A DNA stretch of 64,000 nucleotides from Arthrobacter sp. C9C5 (lineage in GTDB: Bacteria > Actinomycetota > Actinomycetes > Actinomycetales > Micrococcaceae). Positions 1-8,743 of the stretch are shown here, one piece after another. Both the position numbers and the translations under genes were made by a program. The DNA lies in contig NZ_JABFMX010000011.1 of the NCBI RefSeq assembly GCF_013359735.1, positions 62,001-126,000 on the forward strand, written 5' to 3'. The notes under the pieces were generated by a model. The model saw only the letters and a list, made by a program, of their open reading frames with translations. It did not search any database and was not told where the DNA came from. Each line of letters begins with the position of its first letter. Positions within the stretch are counted from its first letter, which is position 1.

Positions 1-481
1 GCCCCCGCCCCGCTGCGAAGAGTATCTGGCGCGTACTGTCCTGAAGGAGCAAACCCGGGAGTGCGGCGCCGAGGCTCAGCACGAGAGGCAGGTGCTCCGC
101 CGGCATCAAATGGCTGAGCAGAGCGAACAGAGCGAGAAATGCGACGGCTGTCAACAGCGCTACTCCGCAAACGCCTGCACGGGCCCGCTGAAGCTGCTCC
201 GGCCCGGCGGTGGTGAACCGGACCGCGAAAGGTTCAGTGGCCAGCGCCCGGGAGATGCCGAGGACTAAACTGTAGGCCGAGAAGGCCAGCGCGTAGGCAC
301 CGAAATCCGAAACGTTGACGGACCTGGCCACCAGGATCCCGACCGCGAAGTTGGTCAGGCTGCTGAGAGCCTGGTCGGCGAGCCCCCAGCCTACCCGTTT
401 GACGGCTCCGGCCTGCCACGACCGTGCACGCCGCCTGCCAACCGGGCCGGACGTCGCTTCAGGGCCGGTCATGACTCTCAT
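1..481 (-). CDS. polysaccharide/lipid-linked oligosaccharide flippase (Wzx/MATE-like), 3' end outside window
   Basis: Reading the complement from ATG at 481 gives 160 codons without a stop up to the window edge. A short basic N-terminus (about residues 12-30) is followed by alternating hydrophobic segments: GLADQALSSLTNFAVGILVA, then an AYALAFSAYSLVL-type helix and a LLTAVAFLALFALL helix. The order of an amphipathic GxxDQxxSSLxNF start and an FGxYALAFS second helix is typical of polysaccharide-biosynthesis flippases that move undecaprenyl-linked sugars across the membrane. Its start overlaps the stop of the upstream glycosyltransferase in an ATGA (478-481), so the two are probably translationally coupled. 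The C-terminal part lies beyond position 1, so the exact subfamily is not resolved. Confidence 0.72.
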   Translation of the reverse strand, partial: MRVMTGPEATSGPVGRRRARSWQAGAVKRVGWGLADQALSSLTNFAVGILVARSVNVSDFGAYALAFSAYSLVLGISRALATEPFAVRFTTAGPEQLQRARAGVCGVALLTAVAFLALFALLSHLMPAEHLPLVLSLGAALPGLLLQDSTRQILFAAGRG

Positions 482-1287
482 GCGGATTCCACGAGCTTCG
501 GTGCCCGGCGGCACAGCGCCAAGATGAAGACGGGGACATTCCTGGTGTAGCGCTTCCACAAGCGGCGTGGCTCCTGGGCGAAGCGGTAGACCCATTCGAG
601 TCCTCCCCGTTGCATCCAGCGGGGAGCCCTGCGGACCCGTCCGGCATGCATGTCGAAGGCGCCACCGACCCCGACCAGGAGCGAATTGCCCAGACGGCTG
701 CGGTAGCAGTCCATCCAGTTCTCCTGCTTTGGTGCCCCTAGGCCCACCCAGACGATCCGGGCCCCGGAGTCATTGATTTCCTGGACCATGGCTGTCTCCT
801 CTTCCGGGGAAAGTTCGCGGAATGGAGGCGACTGCCAACCGGCAACCTTGAGTCCGGGGATGGTTCGTCGAAGATTCTCAATCATCTCTTCGGCAACCTG
901 TGGCGCCCCGCCCAGAAAGTAGGAGGACCAGCCCCGCTCAGCGGCTGCGCTCAACAGTGCCGGCATCAGGTCCGGCCCGCACACTCTGCCCATCCAGTCA
1001 GCGCCGGCGCTCTTGCCGGCCCAGACCAGGGGCATGCCGTCCGGAACCGTCAAGGTCGATCCGTTGAAGATTCGGCGAAGTTCGGGGTTCCGGCGCGCAT
1101 GCAGCAACGCGTTGACGTCCGTGACGCACACGTAGCCGGGGTTTCCGCAGTCTATGTGTCGAACCAGCCTGTCAATGGCCTGACGCATGTTTACCGCGCT
1201 AATCCGGACACCCAAAATATCCACGCGCCGAGGACCGGGACCGGGACCAATTTCACTGCCAGGGCCGGGCTGTGTGCTTGAGACCAT
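478..1287 (-). CDS. WecG/TagA/CpsF family glycosyltransferase
   Basis: A 269-residue protein spanning the whole WecG/TagA/CpsF domain. Visible signatures are the VTDVNALLHARRNPELRRIF block, the VPDGMPLVW motif (the Asp corresponds to the proposed catalytic Asp of TagA), the VWVGLGAPKQENWM motif and the C-terminal GVGGAFDMHAGRVRRAP stretch. The family transfers an N-acetylhexosamine (for example ManNAc) from a UDP-sugar onto an undecaprenyl-PP-linked acceptor at the inner face of the membrane, as in teichoic acid, ECA or exopolysaccharide synthesis. The start has a strong SD (GGGGGA, 7 nt upstream of ATG at 1287). It lies 35 bp after the TagD-like gene and overlaps the flippase start, so the three look like one operon. 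The precise sugar cannot be read from the sequence. Confidence 0.9.
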   Translation of the reverse strand: MVSSTQPGPGSEIGPGPGPRRVDILGVRISAVNMRQAIDRLVRHIDCGNPGYVCVTDVNALLHARRNPELRRIFNGSTLTVPDGMPLVWAGKSAGADWMGRVCGPDLMPALLSAAAERGWSSYFLGGAPQVAEEMIENLRRTIPGLKVAGWQSPPFRELSPEEETAMVQEINDSGARIVWVGLGAPKQENWMDCYRSRLGNSLLVGVGGAFDMHAGRVRRAPRWMQRGGLEWVYRFAQEPRRLWKRYTRNVPVFILALCRRAPKLVESA

Positions 1288-1322
1288 TTGAATTTCCCCC
1301 TTGGAAATTTGTAGTTGCGTTG

Positions 1323-1778
1323 CTAGGCGCGGCTTGCGGCCCCGCTGCCTGCGTCCGAGTCCAGGATCAGGCCCAGGGCGCGCCGCAAAACCGTGCTGGA
1401 GGTATGCATCGTGTACGGGAAGTAGGCGACTTCCACACCAACACTCGACAGTTGTTGTTCGAGCAAGATCCCCTTTTCCGTTCCGCGCCAGTCATCACCC
1501 TTGAAGAACACGTTGAACGGATGCTCCCGCCAGGTGTCGAGGCGGCTCGGATGGACCTCGGCGACCGCCTCGTCCACGTACCGGATGTTCCTCACGATTT
1601 CGAGTCGTTCTGACAGCGGAACGACGGGCGCCCGGCCTTTTGTTGTCTCGAGCAGTTCGTCGGAAACCACGCCGGCAATGAGGTAGTCACAGTGCTGGCG
1701 CGCCTGGGCGAGGAGGTTTAGGTGGCCTACGTGGAATAGGTCGAAAGCTCCGGCGGCGTAGCCGATACGAGTGTTCAA
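1323..1778 (-). CDS. TagD/TarD-like nucleotidyltransferase (cytidylyltransferase family)
   Basis: A 151-residue single-domain nucleotidyltransferase. The GAFDLFHVGH segment (residues 10-19) carries the HxGH nucleotide-binding motif, and KGDDWRGTEKG follows in the middle. Family members activate an alcohol phosphate with CTP (glycerol-3-phosphate in TagD). The second TagD signature, normally RTExISTT, is here YTMHTSST, so the identity of the activated substrate is uncertain. The start is a TTG at 1778 with AAGGA 6 nt upstream. At 151 residues it is slightly longer than the classical ~130-residue enzymes, with an Ala/Ser-rich tail. The neighbouring WecG/TagA-type glycosyltransferase and flippase suggest it feeds a phosphodiester-containing surface polymer. 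Confidence 0.85.
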   Translation of the reverse strand: MNTRIGYAAGAFDLFHVGHLNLLAQARQHCDYLIAGVVSDELLETTKGRAPVVPLSERLEIVRNIRYVDEAVAEVHPSRLDTWREHPFNVFFKGDDWRGTEKGILLEQQLSSVGVEVAYFPYTMHTSSTVLRRALGLILDSDAGSGAASRA

Positions 1779-1830
1779 TGGATGTCCTTAATCCCGGTGG
1801 ATGTCTGTCCGGATCCTGCAGCGGCAGCAC

Positions 1831-1911
1831 TCAACAGGCACCCACTGGCTTGATCATCTGCATCGCAGTGCGGCAAATGATGATCAGATCGCCGGCGAGA
1901 GACGCCGTCAT
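1831..1911 (-). pseudogene. possible C-terminal remnant of an undecaprenyl-phosphate sugar transferase
   Basis: The complement of this stretch reads SLAGDLIIICRTAMQMIKPV followed by GAC and a stop. The pattern SL-x2-DL-x-I-x2-RT then a hydrophobic run and a terminal GA(Y/C) is how initiating polyprenyl sugar phosphotransferases (WbaP/CpsE type) end. No matching upstream domain is found in any frame, so if real it is the last ~25 residues of a gene lost by deletion or recombination. It lies 52 bp upstream of the TagD-like gene in the same direction, where an initiating transferase would be expected. It is short, so chance similarity is possible. Confidence 0.33.
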
Positions 1912-2170
1912 GGCTGGTCTCCGGCGCGGCCTGCAGAGCGATGAACGAGTGCCGGCTTTGGGGTGGGGCTGGCCGGAACGATTGGCTTGGAAAGAGCTGC
2001 ATGCGTGTCGGGAAAAGGCGAGGGGCGAGTGTGAGCGCATATTGAGACCCAATTCATGGCCGTTGTCAGTGACTGATGGTTTGCTATCGCAAACCTAGGA
2101 GCCGGACAGGAGGCCCACACGAGTAAAGTCCACCTATCTTCCCGGCACCGTTCTCGACTCGGACGTTCCC

Positions 2171-2180
2171 GACTACTCGG
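2171..2180 (+). promoter_or_regulatory. GACTAC[TC][TC]GG motif, copy 1
   Basis: GACTACTCGG. One of four copies of this 10-mer seen in the non-coding gaps around the LAL regulators. A candidate NarL/LuxR-type operator half-site; the function is inference. Confidence 0.3.
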
Positions 2181-2710
2181 CGGAGGCGCGCCGTGCGCGT
2201 AGTCGCTACCTACTCCCGTCCCGCGCACTACGCCCTGGCGGTTCGGACCGCCGGCGTGCCTCCGGGGCCCAGGCCCTGAATTGGCGGGGCGAACGGCAGA
2301 CCGCGGGACAGCCAGGTGGCGGGCCCAAGGCCTTCGCCCCGGGTTGCTGAGGGGATGGATCCGTTGGCGTCGGAGCGGACGAGCTGGATCCCCGTGACGC
2401 GAGCGGTCAGGAATGTGGCCACGGACAAGACCGTTGCACGAGTGGCGACCGCATCCCGGGGCTGGGCGGCGGCGGGATCGGGCAATTACCGCGCGGCAGC
2501 CTGGATGTCCGGGCGTTGTGACCAATGGCGGGGTCGGAGTCCGGAATGGCTTCCGGGCTCGCGGTCGGGCGTGAACCTGCCGGTGACATCACGAAGACAC
2601 CCGGCCGTGTCAGGCCTGGTGAGTTTCTGACTGCGCAGGACGCTCAACGAAGTTCACCAGAACTGACCACGCCGGGAAGGTTCCACATCTTTCAGTGGTG
2701 CAGACCGTAA

Positions 2711-2775
2711 AAAGGGAGCCGGCGGCGGCTGGGGGGAGAGCCTCGGTCTCAGAAGGCTCTGACGCCGCCGGCTCC
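2711..2775 (-). terminator. nested-stem Rho-independent terminator
   Basis: Outer arms of 13 bp are perfect (2715-2727 with 2763-2775) and an inner 6-bp stem (2737-2742 with 2755-2760) sits within the loop. Read on the minus strand the stem is followed by CTTTTTA. This fits the end of the LAL regulator transcript, although it lies about 370 bp past the last LAL stop codon. Confidence 0.6.
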
Positions 2776-3020
2776 GTCTATGGGGTACGGCTGCCGCCTG
2801 TGACACCGTACGGTTCCAATGAAGGAGTTCGGAGGTGGGAGGTGTCGACGCGGCCAGTGCTTCCGGTGGCTGCTGCGGTTGCCCGCATTCCAATACCGCC
2901 CTCTAAATACCAATCTTAGGACTTTTCGAGTCGTTCCCGGGACTGACTTAAGTCAATCGCGAGGGCCCGATCTTCACACGAGTAGGGTTTACCCGACTTC
3001 TCCCCTTTTCCTGACTGCGG

Positions 3021-3030
3021 GACTACTTGG
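3021..3030 (+). promoter_or_regulatory. GACTAC[TC][TC]GG motif, copy 2
   Basis: GACTACTTGG, 115 bp beyond the 3' end of the last LAL gene. It is identical to the copy at 8744-8753 on the other strand. Candidate operator; inference only. Confidence 0.3.
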
Positions 3031-3144
3031 CCATACTTAGGCGGCGTCGGTGTCACTCGCTCGATACGCAGGCCACCGGGGGACGCCCGCGGAAACTGCG
3101 GGACTGGGCGCCCTCGATGCCTTCAGTCGCTGCCGGTCCGGAGG

Positions 3145-5787
3145 CTAGGGCATATCAAGATCCTTTTGGATCTCTACGAGTTCGCCGCGGCGGCTGACGC
3201 CGAGCTTCCCGAAGATCCGGTACAGGTGCCCCTCGACGGTTCGCTGTGAAACGGTGAGTTTGGCCGCAATTTCCGCGTTCGTGTCCCCGCCCGCCACCAG
3301 CTTCAGAATCTCGGATTCGCGGGCTGTCAGCTCGGCCCGGCGTTCACCTTGGGCACTGTTCAACGGGCCGGACATGCCGGCCGCGATCATCCGGCGGTGC
3401 ACCTTGCGCTGCACGGCGGTGAGCTTCCACTTTTCCGGGTCGTTCTCCAGCAGGCGTGCGGCCTGCTGCGCGGCTTCGAGCGCCAGCAGCAGGTGCCCGG
3501 CGCTCACAGCCTGGTCGCTGAGCGCCGTGAGCCCAGTCGAATCGGCGGCCGTGACGGCGAGCGCGTAGTCCCGCAGCAGGCGCGCCTCCGGCACGTCGAC
3601 GGCGCCGCTGCTGGCCGCCAGCGCCGCGGCGGCTGCAGTGTCCCCGCCGCGGAGGGCCAATCGGCGGATATCGGTCTCGACGGCTCTGAGCCCCTGCCGC
3701 TGCGCCTCGTCCGCGAGCCGGCCCAGCTCGCGTCGCGCGTCGTCCGCGTCCCCGCCGGAGGCCTGTTCGGCGGCGGTACAGTAGGCCTCGGCGAGGAGCC
3801 GCAGCGTCTCCGGCGCCCGGTAGGCGGCGCTGCGGAAGGCTTGCGCCTGCTCTGCCGCCTCACCTGGCTGCCCGACGGCGGAGGCGGCGTAGGCCGTCAC
3901 CGCGCGTGCGAAGGCGGACAGTTCCCAGGGGTCGGCGATCAGGAGTTCTTCGACGCCGAGCAGCAGCTCCGCCAGGCTTTCCGGGACCCGCCCCTGCCGC
4001 AGCCGGGAGTAGCCGCGCATCACGTGCAGCAGTCCGCCGCTGTACACCAGCCGCGGGGCCATGTTCGAGGAATAGTCGTCCAGGACCGAAGCGAGCTCCT
4101 CCCACTCCCCGGCCCGGATCAGGCTCAGGCAGTACCGCGCCAGCACGTCCTCGTAGACGAGGGGAAGGGCCAGGCCTTCCTCCTGCACGTCGCGCCAGGC
4201 CTCCCGGCCGAGACCCAGTCCCTCCAGCACCCGGCCTTGCGCGGTCCAGACCTCGGCCAGCCGCGACACCGCCGGGATACGGATTTCCGCGTTGCCTTCG
4301 GCGGCGGCGATCAGCTCCTGCAGCCTCTCCTGAAGCTCCGTGGTCCTGCCCTCCCAGCCCTCCAGCAAGAGCGCGGCGGCGAGGCCCACGCTCGCCTCCG
4401 CCCACGCCGGCTCATCCGGGCCGCCGGGAATCGGTTCCCCGGCGCCTGCCTCGCGCGGCACATCGAAGCCTGCCACCGAAGTTCCGAGCCGGGCAGCCAG
4501 AAGTGCGGCGAGATAGGACGCCCGGCCGTACCGCAACGGCTGCGCTGCCTCGAGGAAGTCGGCCGTCTCCCCGTGGCGGCCGAGGATGTAGCTGGAATAG
4601 GCCAGCTGGATCCTGGCCTCCGACAGGAACCGGTCCTCCCGGATCGCCCCCGCGGCCCGGATCGCCGTCGCGGCGTCCAGGCCCGCGTTGGCGGCCATGG
4701 CAGCCGCGAGCAGCTCCGGGGACGCCGGCTCCGCGCCGGAATCCAGCGACCAGCGCAACTGATTCAGGAAAGCGTCCGGGAGCACGGCGCCCACCCAGGG
4801 AAGGGCCAGGAGGCTGGACCTGAGGGCGGCACTCCGGCCTGCAGGGACGCGGCGGCGGATGATTTCGCCGATGAGCGGGCTGGCCGGCCTGACGATGCGG
4901 TCCAGGTCCCGCGAGACCGTAATGATTCCGGCCATTTCAAGGGCGTCCACGGCACGGGGGCTGCTGAACCTGAGGATCTGGCCCAGCGACAGCGGCCCGG
5001 CCAGGGCAACGATGGCGGCGGCGGTTTTTTCCTCCGCTGACATGGAACGGAGCTGGTGGTCCACCAGATCCGCCGCGGGAACATCGCCAAGGTCCGGCGG
5101 GGCCAGGAGGAACCACGTTCCGCGGCGCTTTCCGATCGCGCCTGTATCCCGTGCATGGTCTATGAGCGACATCAGCATGAACGGATTGCCCGCGGTCATT
5201 TTGGCGAACAGTTCGCTCACCCACGGAGACACGTCGGCCCGGAGCACCTGTTCGCAGAGTTGGTGCACCTCGCCCCGGCTCAGGGCCGCCAGGTCAAACT
5301 TCGATATCAGGCCGTCCCCCCAGAGCGCCAGGAACTCCTCCGGGACCAGCGGACCGGGCCGGCAGGCGGCGAGCAGCCGCGCGGCGCCGGTGGCAACCGC
5401 CTGCGCGACCAGCTGGATAGTCCCCCGGTCCAGGTGTTGGGCGTCGTCGATCACGAACAGCGCGAGGGCCGGCTCGGATCTGAGGCTGGCAGTCACCGCC
5501 CCCAGCACGGCCGCATAGGAATCGAGATCGTGGTCCGGCAGGCCCGCCAGGTAGGGTGTCAGCGCTCCGAAGCGGACCGCCGCGAGCGCCGGAGTCGCGG
5601 CGAGGCGGATCACTGTTCCCTGCGGCCGAAGCTCCGCCAGCACGGCTTTGACGACGACGGTTTTCCCGGACCCCGCCCCCCCGACAATCAGGGCCCCGGC
5701 CCTGCCCTCGTCGCGGAGGCAGTGGACCACGTCCCGGACGACGCCGAATCGACCGATCAGGGTGGCGGCATCGGTCAGGCCTTCCAC
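3145..5787 (-). CDS. LAL-type LuxR transcriptional regulator (ATPase + HTH), copy 4 of array
   Basis: An 880-residue protein with an N-terminal STAND/AAA-like ATPase and a C-terminal LuxR helix-turn-helix. The Walker A GGAGSGKT is at residues 36-43 and the Walker B-like LALFVIDDAQHLD near 108-120. A long alpha-helical (TPR-like) middle follows. The HTH near 815-875 has LTARESEIL and SQRTVEGHLYRIFGKLGV. Proteins of this build (MalT/LAL) use ATP or inducer binding to switch on transcription. The start is a GTG at 5787 with GAGGGG 6 nt upstream. It lies 60 bp after copy 3, so it is probably in the same transcript. The inducer and targets are unknown; the adjoining surface polymer genes are candidates. 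Confidence 0.85.
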   Translation of the reverse strand: MEGLTDAATLIGRFGVVRDVVHCLRDEGRAGALIVGGAGSGKTVVVKAVLAELRPQGTVIRLAATPALAAVRFGALTPYLAGLPDHDLDSYAAVLGAVTASLRSEPALALFVIDDAQHLDRGTIQLVAQAVATGAARLLAACRPGPLVPEEFLALWGDGLISKFDLAALSRGEVHQLCEQVLRADVSPWVSELFAKMTAGNPFMLMSLIDHARDTGAIGKRRGTWFLLAPPDLGDVPAADLVDHQLRSMSAEEKTAAAIVALAGPLSLGQILRFSSPRAVDALEMAGIITVSRDLDRIVRPASPLIGEIIRRRVPAGRSAALRSSLLALPWVGAVLPDAFLNQLRWSLDSGAEPASPELLAAAMAANAGLDAATAIRAAGAIREDRFLSEARIQLAYSSYILGRHGETADFLEAAQPLRYGRASYLAALLAARLGTSVAGFDVPREAGAGEPIPGGPDEPAWAEASVGLAAALLLEGWEGRTTELQERLQELIAAAEGNAEIRIPAVSRLAEVWTAQGRVLEGLGLGREAWRDVQEEGLALPLVYEDVLARYCLSLIRAGEWEELASVLDDYSSNMAPRLVYSGGLLHVMRGYSRLRQGRVPESLAELLLGVEELLIADPWELSAFARAVTAYAASAVGQPGEAAEQAQAFRSAAYRAPETLRLLAEAYCTAAEQASGGDADDARRELGRLADEAQRQGLRAVETDIRRLALRGGDTAAAAALAASSGAVDVPEARLLRDYALAVTAADSTGLTALSDQAVSAGHLLLALEAAQQAARLLENDPEKWKLTAVQRKVHRRMIAAGMSGPLNSAQGERRAELTARESEILKLVAGGDTNAEIAAKLTVSQRTVEGHLYRIFGKLGVSRRGELVEIQKDLDMP

Positions 5788-5847
5788 AGCAGGCCCCTCG
5801 CGCCGTCGTCGACCGTGTCCCGCGTGCCGGGTCTGCCCCTGTGCCGA

Positions 5848-8583
5848 TCAGCCGATGCGGGCGCTGGCCGCCGGTGCCGAGATGACATCCTTAAGCTCCG
5901 ATCGGCTTGCCACGTGGAGTTTTGAGTACACCTGGTACAAGTGGCCTTCCACCGTGCGGACCGAGACATGCATCTGTTCGGCGATCTTGCGATTGGATGT
6001 TCCGGCCGCCGCCCGGACAGCCACTTCGCACTCCCGGGCCGTCAGCGTGGAGGTGGTCAGCGAATGCAGGCCGTTCCCCGGGCTTCCGAACCTGTCGTCG
6101 AGGGACTGTTCGGTGCGCTGTGAGATGCGGAGTGCGATCCGGTTCCCGGCTTCATTGGCGCAGAAGACCGCCCTCCGCGCCACGTCGCGGGCAAAGAGAG
6201 CGTTGCCGGCGGCGTCTGCATCCTTGGCCACAGCCAGCAGCTGCTCGCTGGCGCCGTCCTTTACTCCCTCTGCCAGGCGCAGGCACAGCTGGGCGAACTG
6301 CCCGGTGACCTGAGCGGCGAGGCCGGCCAGCTTCTGGCAAAGCTGGCGGTCCCCGAGCCGAGCGGCCGCGGACAGGAAGAGCAGCCCGGTGGCCGGTGAG
6401 CCGGCGTCCGCCTCGCTGGCCGCCTCGGCGAGGAGGGTGCGGATGGCAGCGGCCCGTTGGCCGAGTTCAGCCAACGCGCAAAGCTCAAAGTAGCGTGTCA
6501 CCCGGCCAACCAGCCAGGAACCGTGGCGTTGCGGCTGCGCCACTTCGGCGAGCAGCAGGCTGGCTTTTTCCTCGTCGCCGGCGAGCCCTGCCGCATAGGC
6601 ACACGCGGCCGTTGCCAGGCCGGACAGACCATCGGGATCCTGGGTCCGGAGCTGCCACATCCCTGCCTCCAGCCACGGAATGGCGCTCTCAAGGCGCCCG
6701 GCATGAAGATCGATGACGCCCTGGCCGATTTCGAACATCCCCCCGAGGCGCGCGTGCGGCTCGGCCGTGCCGGTCGCGGTCGCAATGAAGGCAGATGCCT
6801 CCCGGAATTTCGCGGAAAGGAGCAGGAGCAGCAGGAAACGGCCCCTGATGTCGCGAACGGTGTTGTCTGCCAGCGGGACGGTCGCGGCCGCCGCCATGAT
6901 CTGCTTGCCCAGCGCCATGGCACCGAGGACATTGCCGCTGACGGCCATGGTCTCGCAGAGCAGGCTCGCGGTGAGAATGCCGGTTTCGCTGCCCAGTTCG
7001 GGGTCAAGATCGGCTCGGACTGCCAGAACGTCATCATAGCGGCCCTCGAAGGCGGCCAGTTTGACTTCGGCGAGGCGCAATTGCCCGCGGGCCCATTCCA
7101 GTGCGGCCGGATCTTCCGCGGGCGGCCCGTCAAGGCGCTCGCGGACCATCCGCAGCCTGGCCGGGGCTTCGGCTGCGGTGGCCGGGCTCCGGTGGTCCAG
7201 CTCGGCCCGAAGGAGCTGCAGGGCGACCCACTCGGTCAGCGGGTATTCCTCGGCGGCAGAATCATCGAGTCCGTGGAGGATCCGCCGCGCGGACTCGTTG
7301 TTGTTGAACAAGATGTGGGCCTTCACCGTTTCGACGACCGCTCCGCCGAGCGCCCCGCGACCATCGATTTCGTGGATGAACCTCAGCGCCGAGGTGGGAT
7401 CCGAGGCGTTGTTAGCCTGGCGTGCGGCCGCCACGGCGGTTTCGGCGCTGATCCTCTCCCCGCAGTCCAGTGCCCAGGCGAGGTCCGTGGCTCCACCGGC
7501 TTTGGCCTGTTCGGTGTCCGGCAGCACGGCGGTGAGCCGGCGCCGGAGTTCCGCGCTGCGGCCCGGAGGGACCACGCTGGCGACGATTGACGCGGTGACC
7601 GCGTTGGCGACACTGACCATCGGCGGGTGGTCGTGGCTGACCTGGATCAGGGCGCGCTCCTGCAGGTTGTCCATGTCCTGCGGATTGAAGATCCTCATGA
7701 GCGTCTGCAGCGGAACCGCGCCGGCGAGCGCCAACAGTTCGAAGACGTCGCGCTGGCCCGGGCTGAGCCTGTTCAGCCGGGCCTTGACGACGTCCCGTAC
7801 CTCACCGGTCAGCGCGATCGGACGTCCGTCCAGGATCCACGAACCGTCCTGCCGCACAACGGTGCCGAGCTTGATCTGCTCCCGCGCCAGCGAATGCAGG
7901 AAGAGCGCGTTTCCGCCGCTCGCAGTCCAGAGCGCCCGGGCGGCAGAATGCGAAAAGTGCCCCCCGTACTCCTGGTTGAGCGTGGCCGAGGTCTCGGCGA
8001 AGTCGAAGGGTTCCAGGTCCACGCGGCGGAGCAGGTCATCCTTCCAGAGCCCCATGATGTCCCCGCCAACGTGGTGCAGGTCCACACTGGCGGCGAGCAG
8101 CGTCACGTGCCCTCCGGCGCTGAGCTGGGCCACCATCATGCAGGACAGGTCATCCAGGTCGTGGGCGTTATCCACGAACAGGACGACGCCGCGGCCCTGG
8201 GCTTTCGTGTGCAGCAACTGGGTGAGTCCGCGCAGCACCATGAGGGGGTGTTCCAGGTGCGAGGCGTCGAGGTCATTGAGGAGTACGCTCAGCGCGCCGT
8301 AGGGCAGCTTGGAGGCTATGGAACTTCCCCGCACCTGGACTACCAGGTAGTCATCGCCTAGCTGTTCGAGGGCGCGTTGGGCGATGAAGGACTTCCCGGC
8401 CCCGTGTTCGCCCACGAGCACGACGCCGCACCCTGCTCCTGATGTCAGGGTTTCGACGATCTCCGAAACGGTCTGTTGTCGGGTGAAGGGTTTATCCTGC
8501 CGTCCCTGGGTTGGCCGGTGTATTGCTAAGAGCGCGTCCGTTTTACCGCTGCCAGCAGGCACGCCGGCTTCTTGCTGAAACAT
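5848..8583 (-). CDS. LAL-type LuxR transcriptional regulator (ATPase + HTH), copy 3 of array
   Basis: A 911-residue paralogue of the neighbouring regulators. Walker A GEHGAGKS is at residues 58-65, Walker B-like VVLFVDNAHDLD follows, then a long helical middle. The C-terminal LuxR HTH has TLTARECEV and SVRTVEGHLYQVYSKLHV. I chose ATG at 8583, which has AAGG 8 nt upstream; an in-frame TTG at 8604 would add seven residues. A 225-bp gap separates it from the upstream copy and holds two GACTAC[TC][TC]GG motifs, suggesting its own promoter. It is a probable DNA-binding activator in the cytoplasm; its signal is unknown. Confidence 0.85.
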   Translation of the reverse strand: MFQQEAGVPAGSGKTDALLAIHRPTQGRQDKPFTRQQTVSEIVETLTSGAGCGVVLVGEHGAGKSFIAQRALEQLGDDYLVVQVRGSSIASKLPYGALSVLLNDLDASHLEHPLMVLRGLTQLLHTKAQGRGVVLFVDNAHDLDDLSCMMVAQLSAGGHVTLLAASVDLHHVGGDIMGLWKDDLLRRVDLEPFDFAETSATLNQEYGGHFSHSAARALWTASGGNALFLHSLAREQIKLGTVVRQDGSWILDGRPIALTGEVRDVVKARLNRLSPGQRDVFELLALAGAVPLQTLMRIFNPQDMDNLQERALIQVSHDHPPMVSVANAVTASIVASVVPPGRSAELRRRLTAVLPDTEQAKAGGATDLAWALDCGERISAETAVAAARQANNASDPTSALRFIHEIDGRGALGGAVVETVKAHILFNNNESARRILHGLDDSAAEEYPLTEWVALQLLRAELDHRSPATAAEAPARLRMVRERLDGPPAEDPAALEWARGQLRLAEVKLAAFEGRYDDVLAVRADLDPELGSETGILTASLLCETMAVSGNVLGAMALGKQIMAAAATVPLADNTVRDIRGRFLLLLLLSAKFREASAFIATATGTAEPHARLGGMFEIGQGVIDLHAGRLESAIPWLEAGMWQLRTQDPDGLSGLATAACAYAAGLAGDEEKASLLLAEVAQPQRHGSWLVGRVTRYFELCALAELGQRAAAIRTLLAEAASEADAGSPATGLLFLSAAARLGDRQLCQKLAGLAAQVTGQFAQLCLRLAEGVKDGASEQLLAVAKDADAAGNALFARDVARRAVFCANEAGNRIALRISQRTEQSLDDRFGSPGNGLHSLTTSTLTARECEVAVRAAAGTSNRKIAEQMHVSVRTVEGHLYQVYSKLHVASRSELKDVISAPAASARIG

Positions 8584-8633
8584 GGGAGAGACCTTCGCAA
8601 TCAATGTTTAACCAGTGATATATCCAAGGTATG

Positions 8634-8643
8634 GACTACCCGG
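8634..8643 (+). promoter_or_regulatory. GACTAC[TC][TC]GG motif, copy 3
   Basis: GACTACCCGG, 51 bp upstream of the ATG of the LAL regulator that starts at 8583. The position suits an operator or activator site of that gene. Inference. Confidence 0.33.
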
Positions 8644-8743
8644 GGCAAAGGCATCCGTAGGTAGTACTCGATTGCGGTGCGGGTATCGATCCCGGGTCTA
8701 CGTGGCTGTACTCGGAAACCCCACGGCGCCCCCGGGCGGCAAA

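Larger units (their letters stand above)
1912..3144. other. 1.2 kb gap without a convincing gene
   Basis: Open frames here (for example 1908-2525 minus, 2316-2630 plus) are Pro/Arg-rich, have no recognisable domain and no good RBS. What is visible: a nested hairpin followed by a T-run on the minus strand (2711-2775), two GACTAC[TC][TC]GG motifs (2171-2180 and 3021-3030), and a 10-bp direct repeat CACACGAGTA at 2116-2125 and 2975-2984. The gap separates the surface polymer genes from the LAL regulator array and probably holds the 3' end of the LAL transcript and promoters for the polymer genes. Confidence 0.6.

Noticed and set aside
1908..2525. A 205-codon minus-strand frame as a gene
   Set aside because: Arg/Pro-rich, no domain, no RBS; only the short 1831-1911 stretch in another frame resembled a known family.
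3349..5040. A 563-codon open frame on the plus strand
   Set aside because: Antisense to a LAL regulator with intact motifs; low-complexity Gly/Arg/Pro composition.
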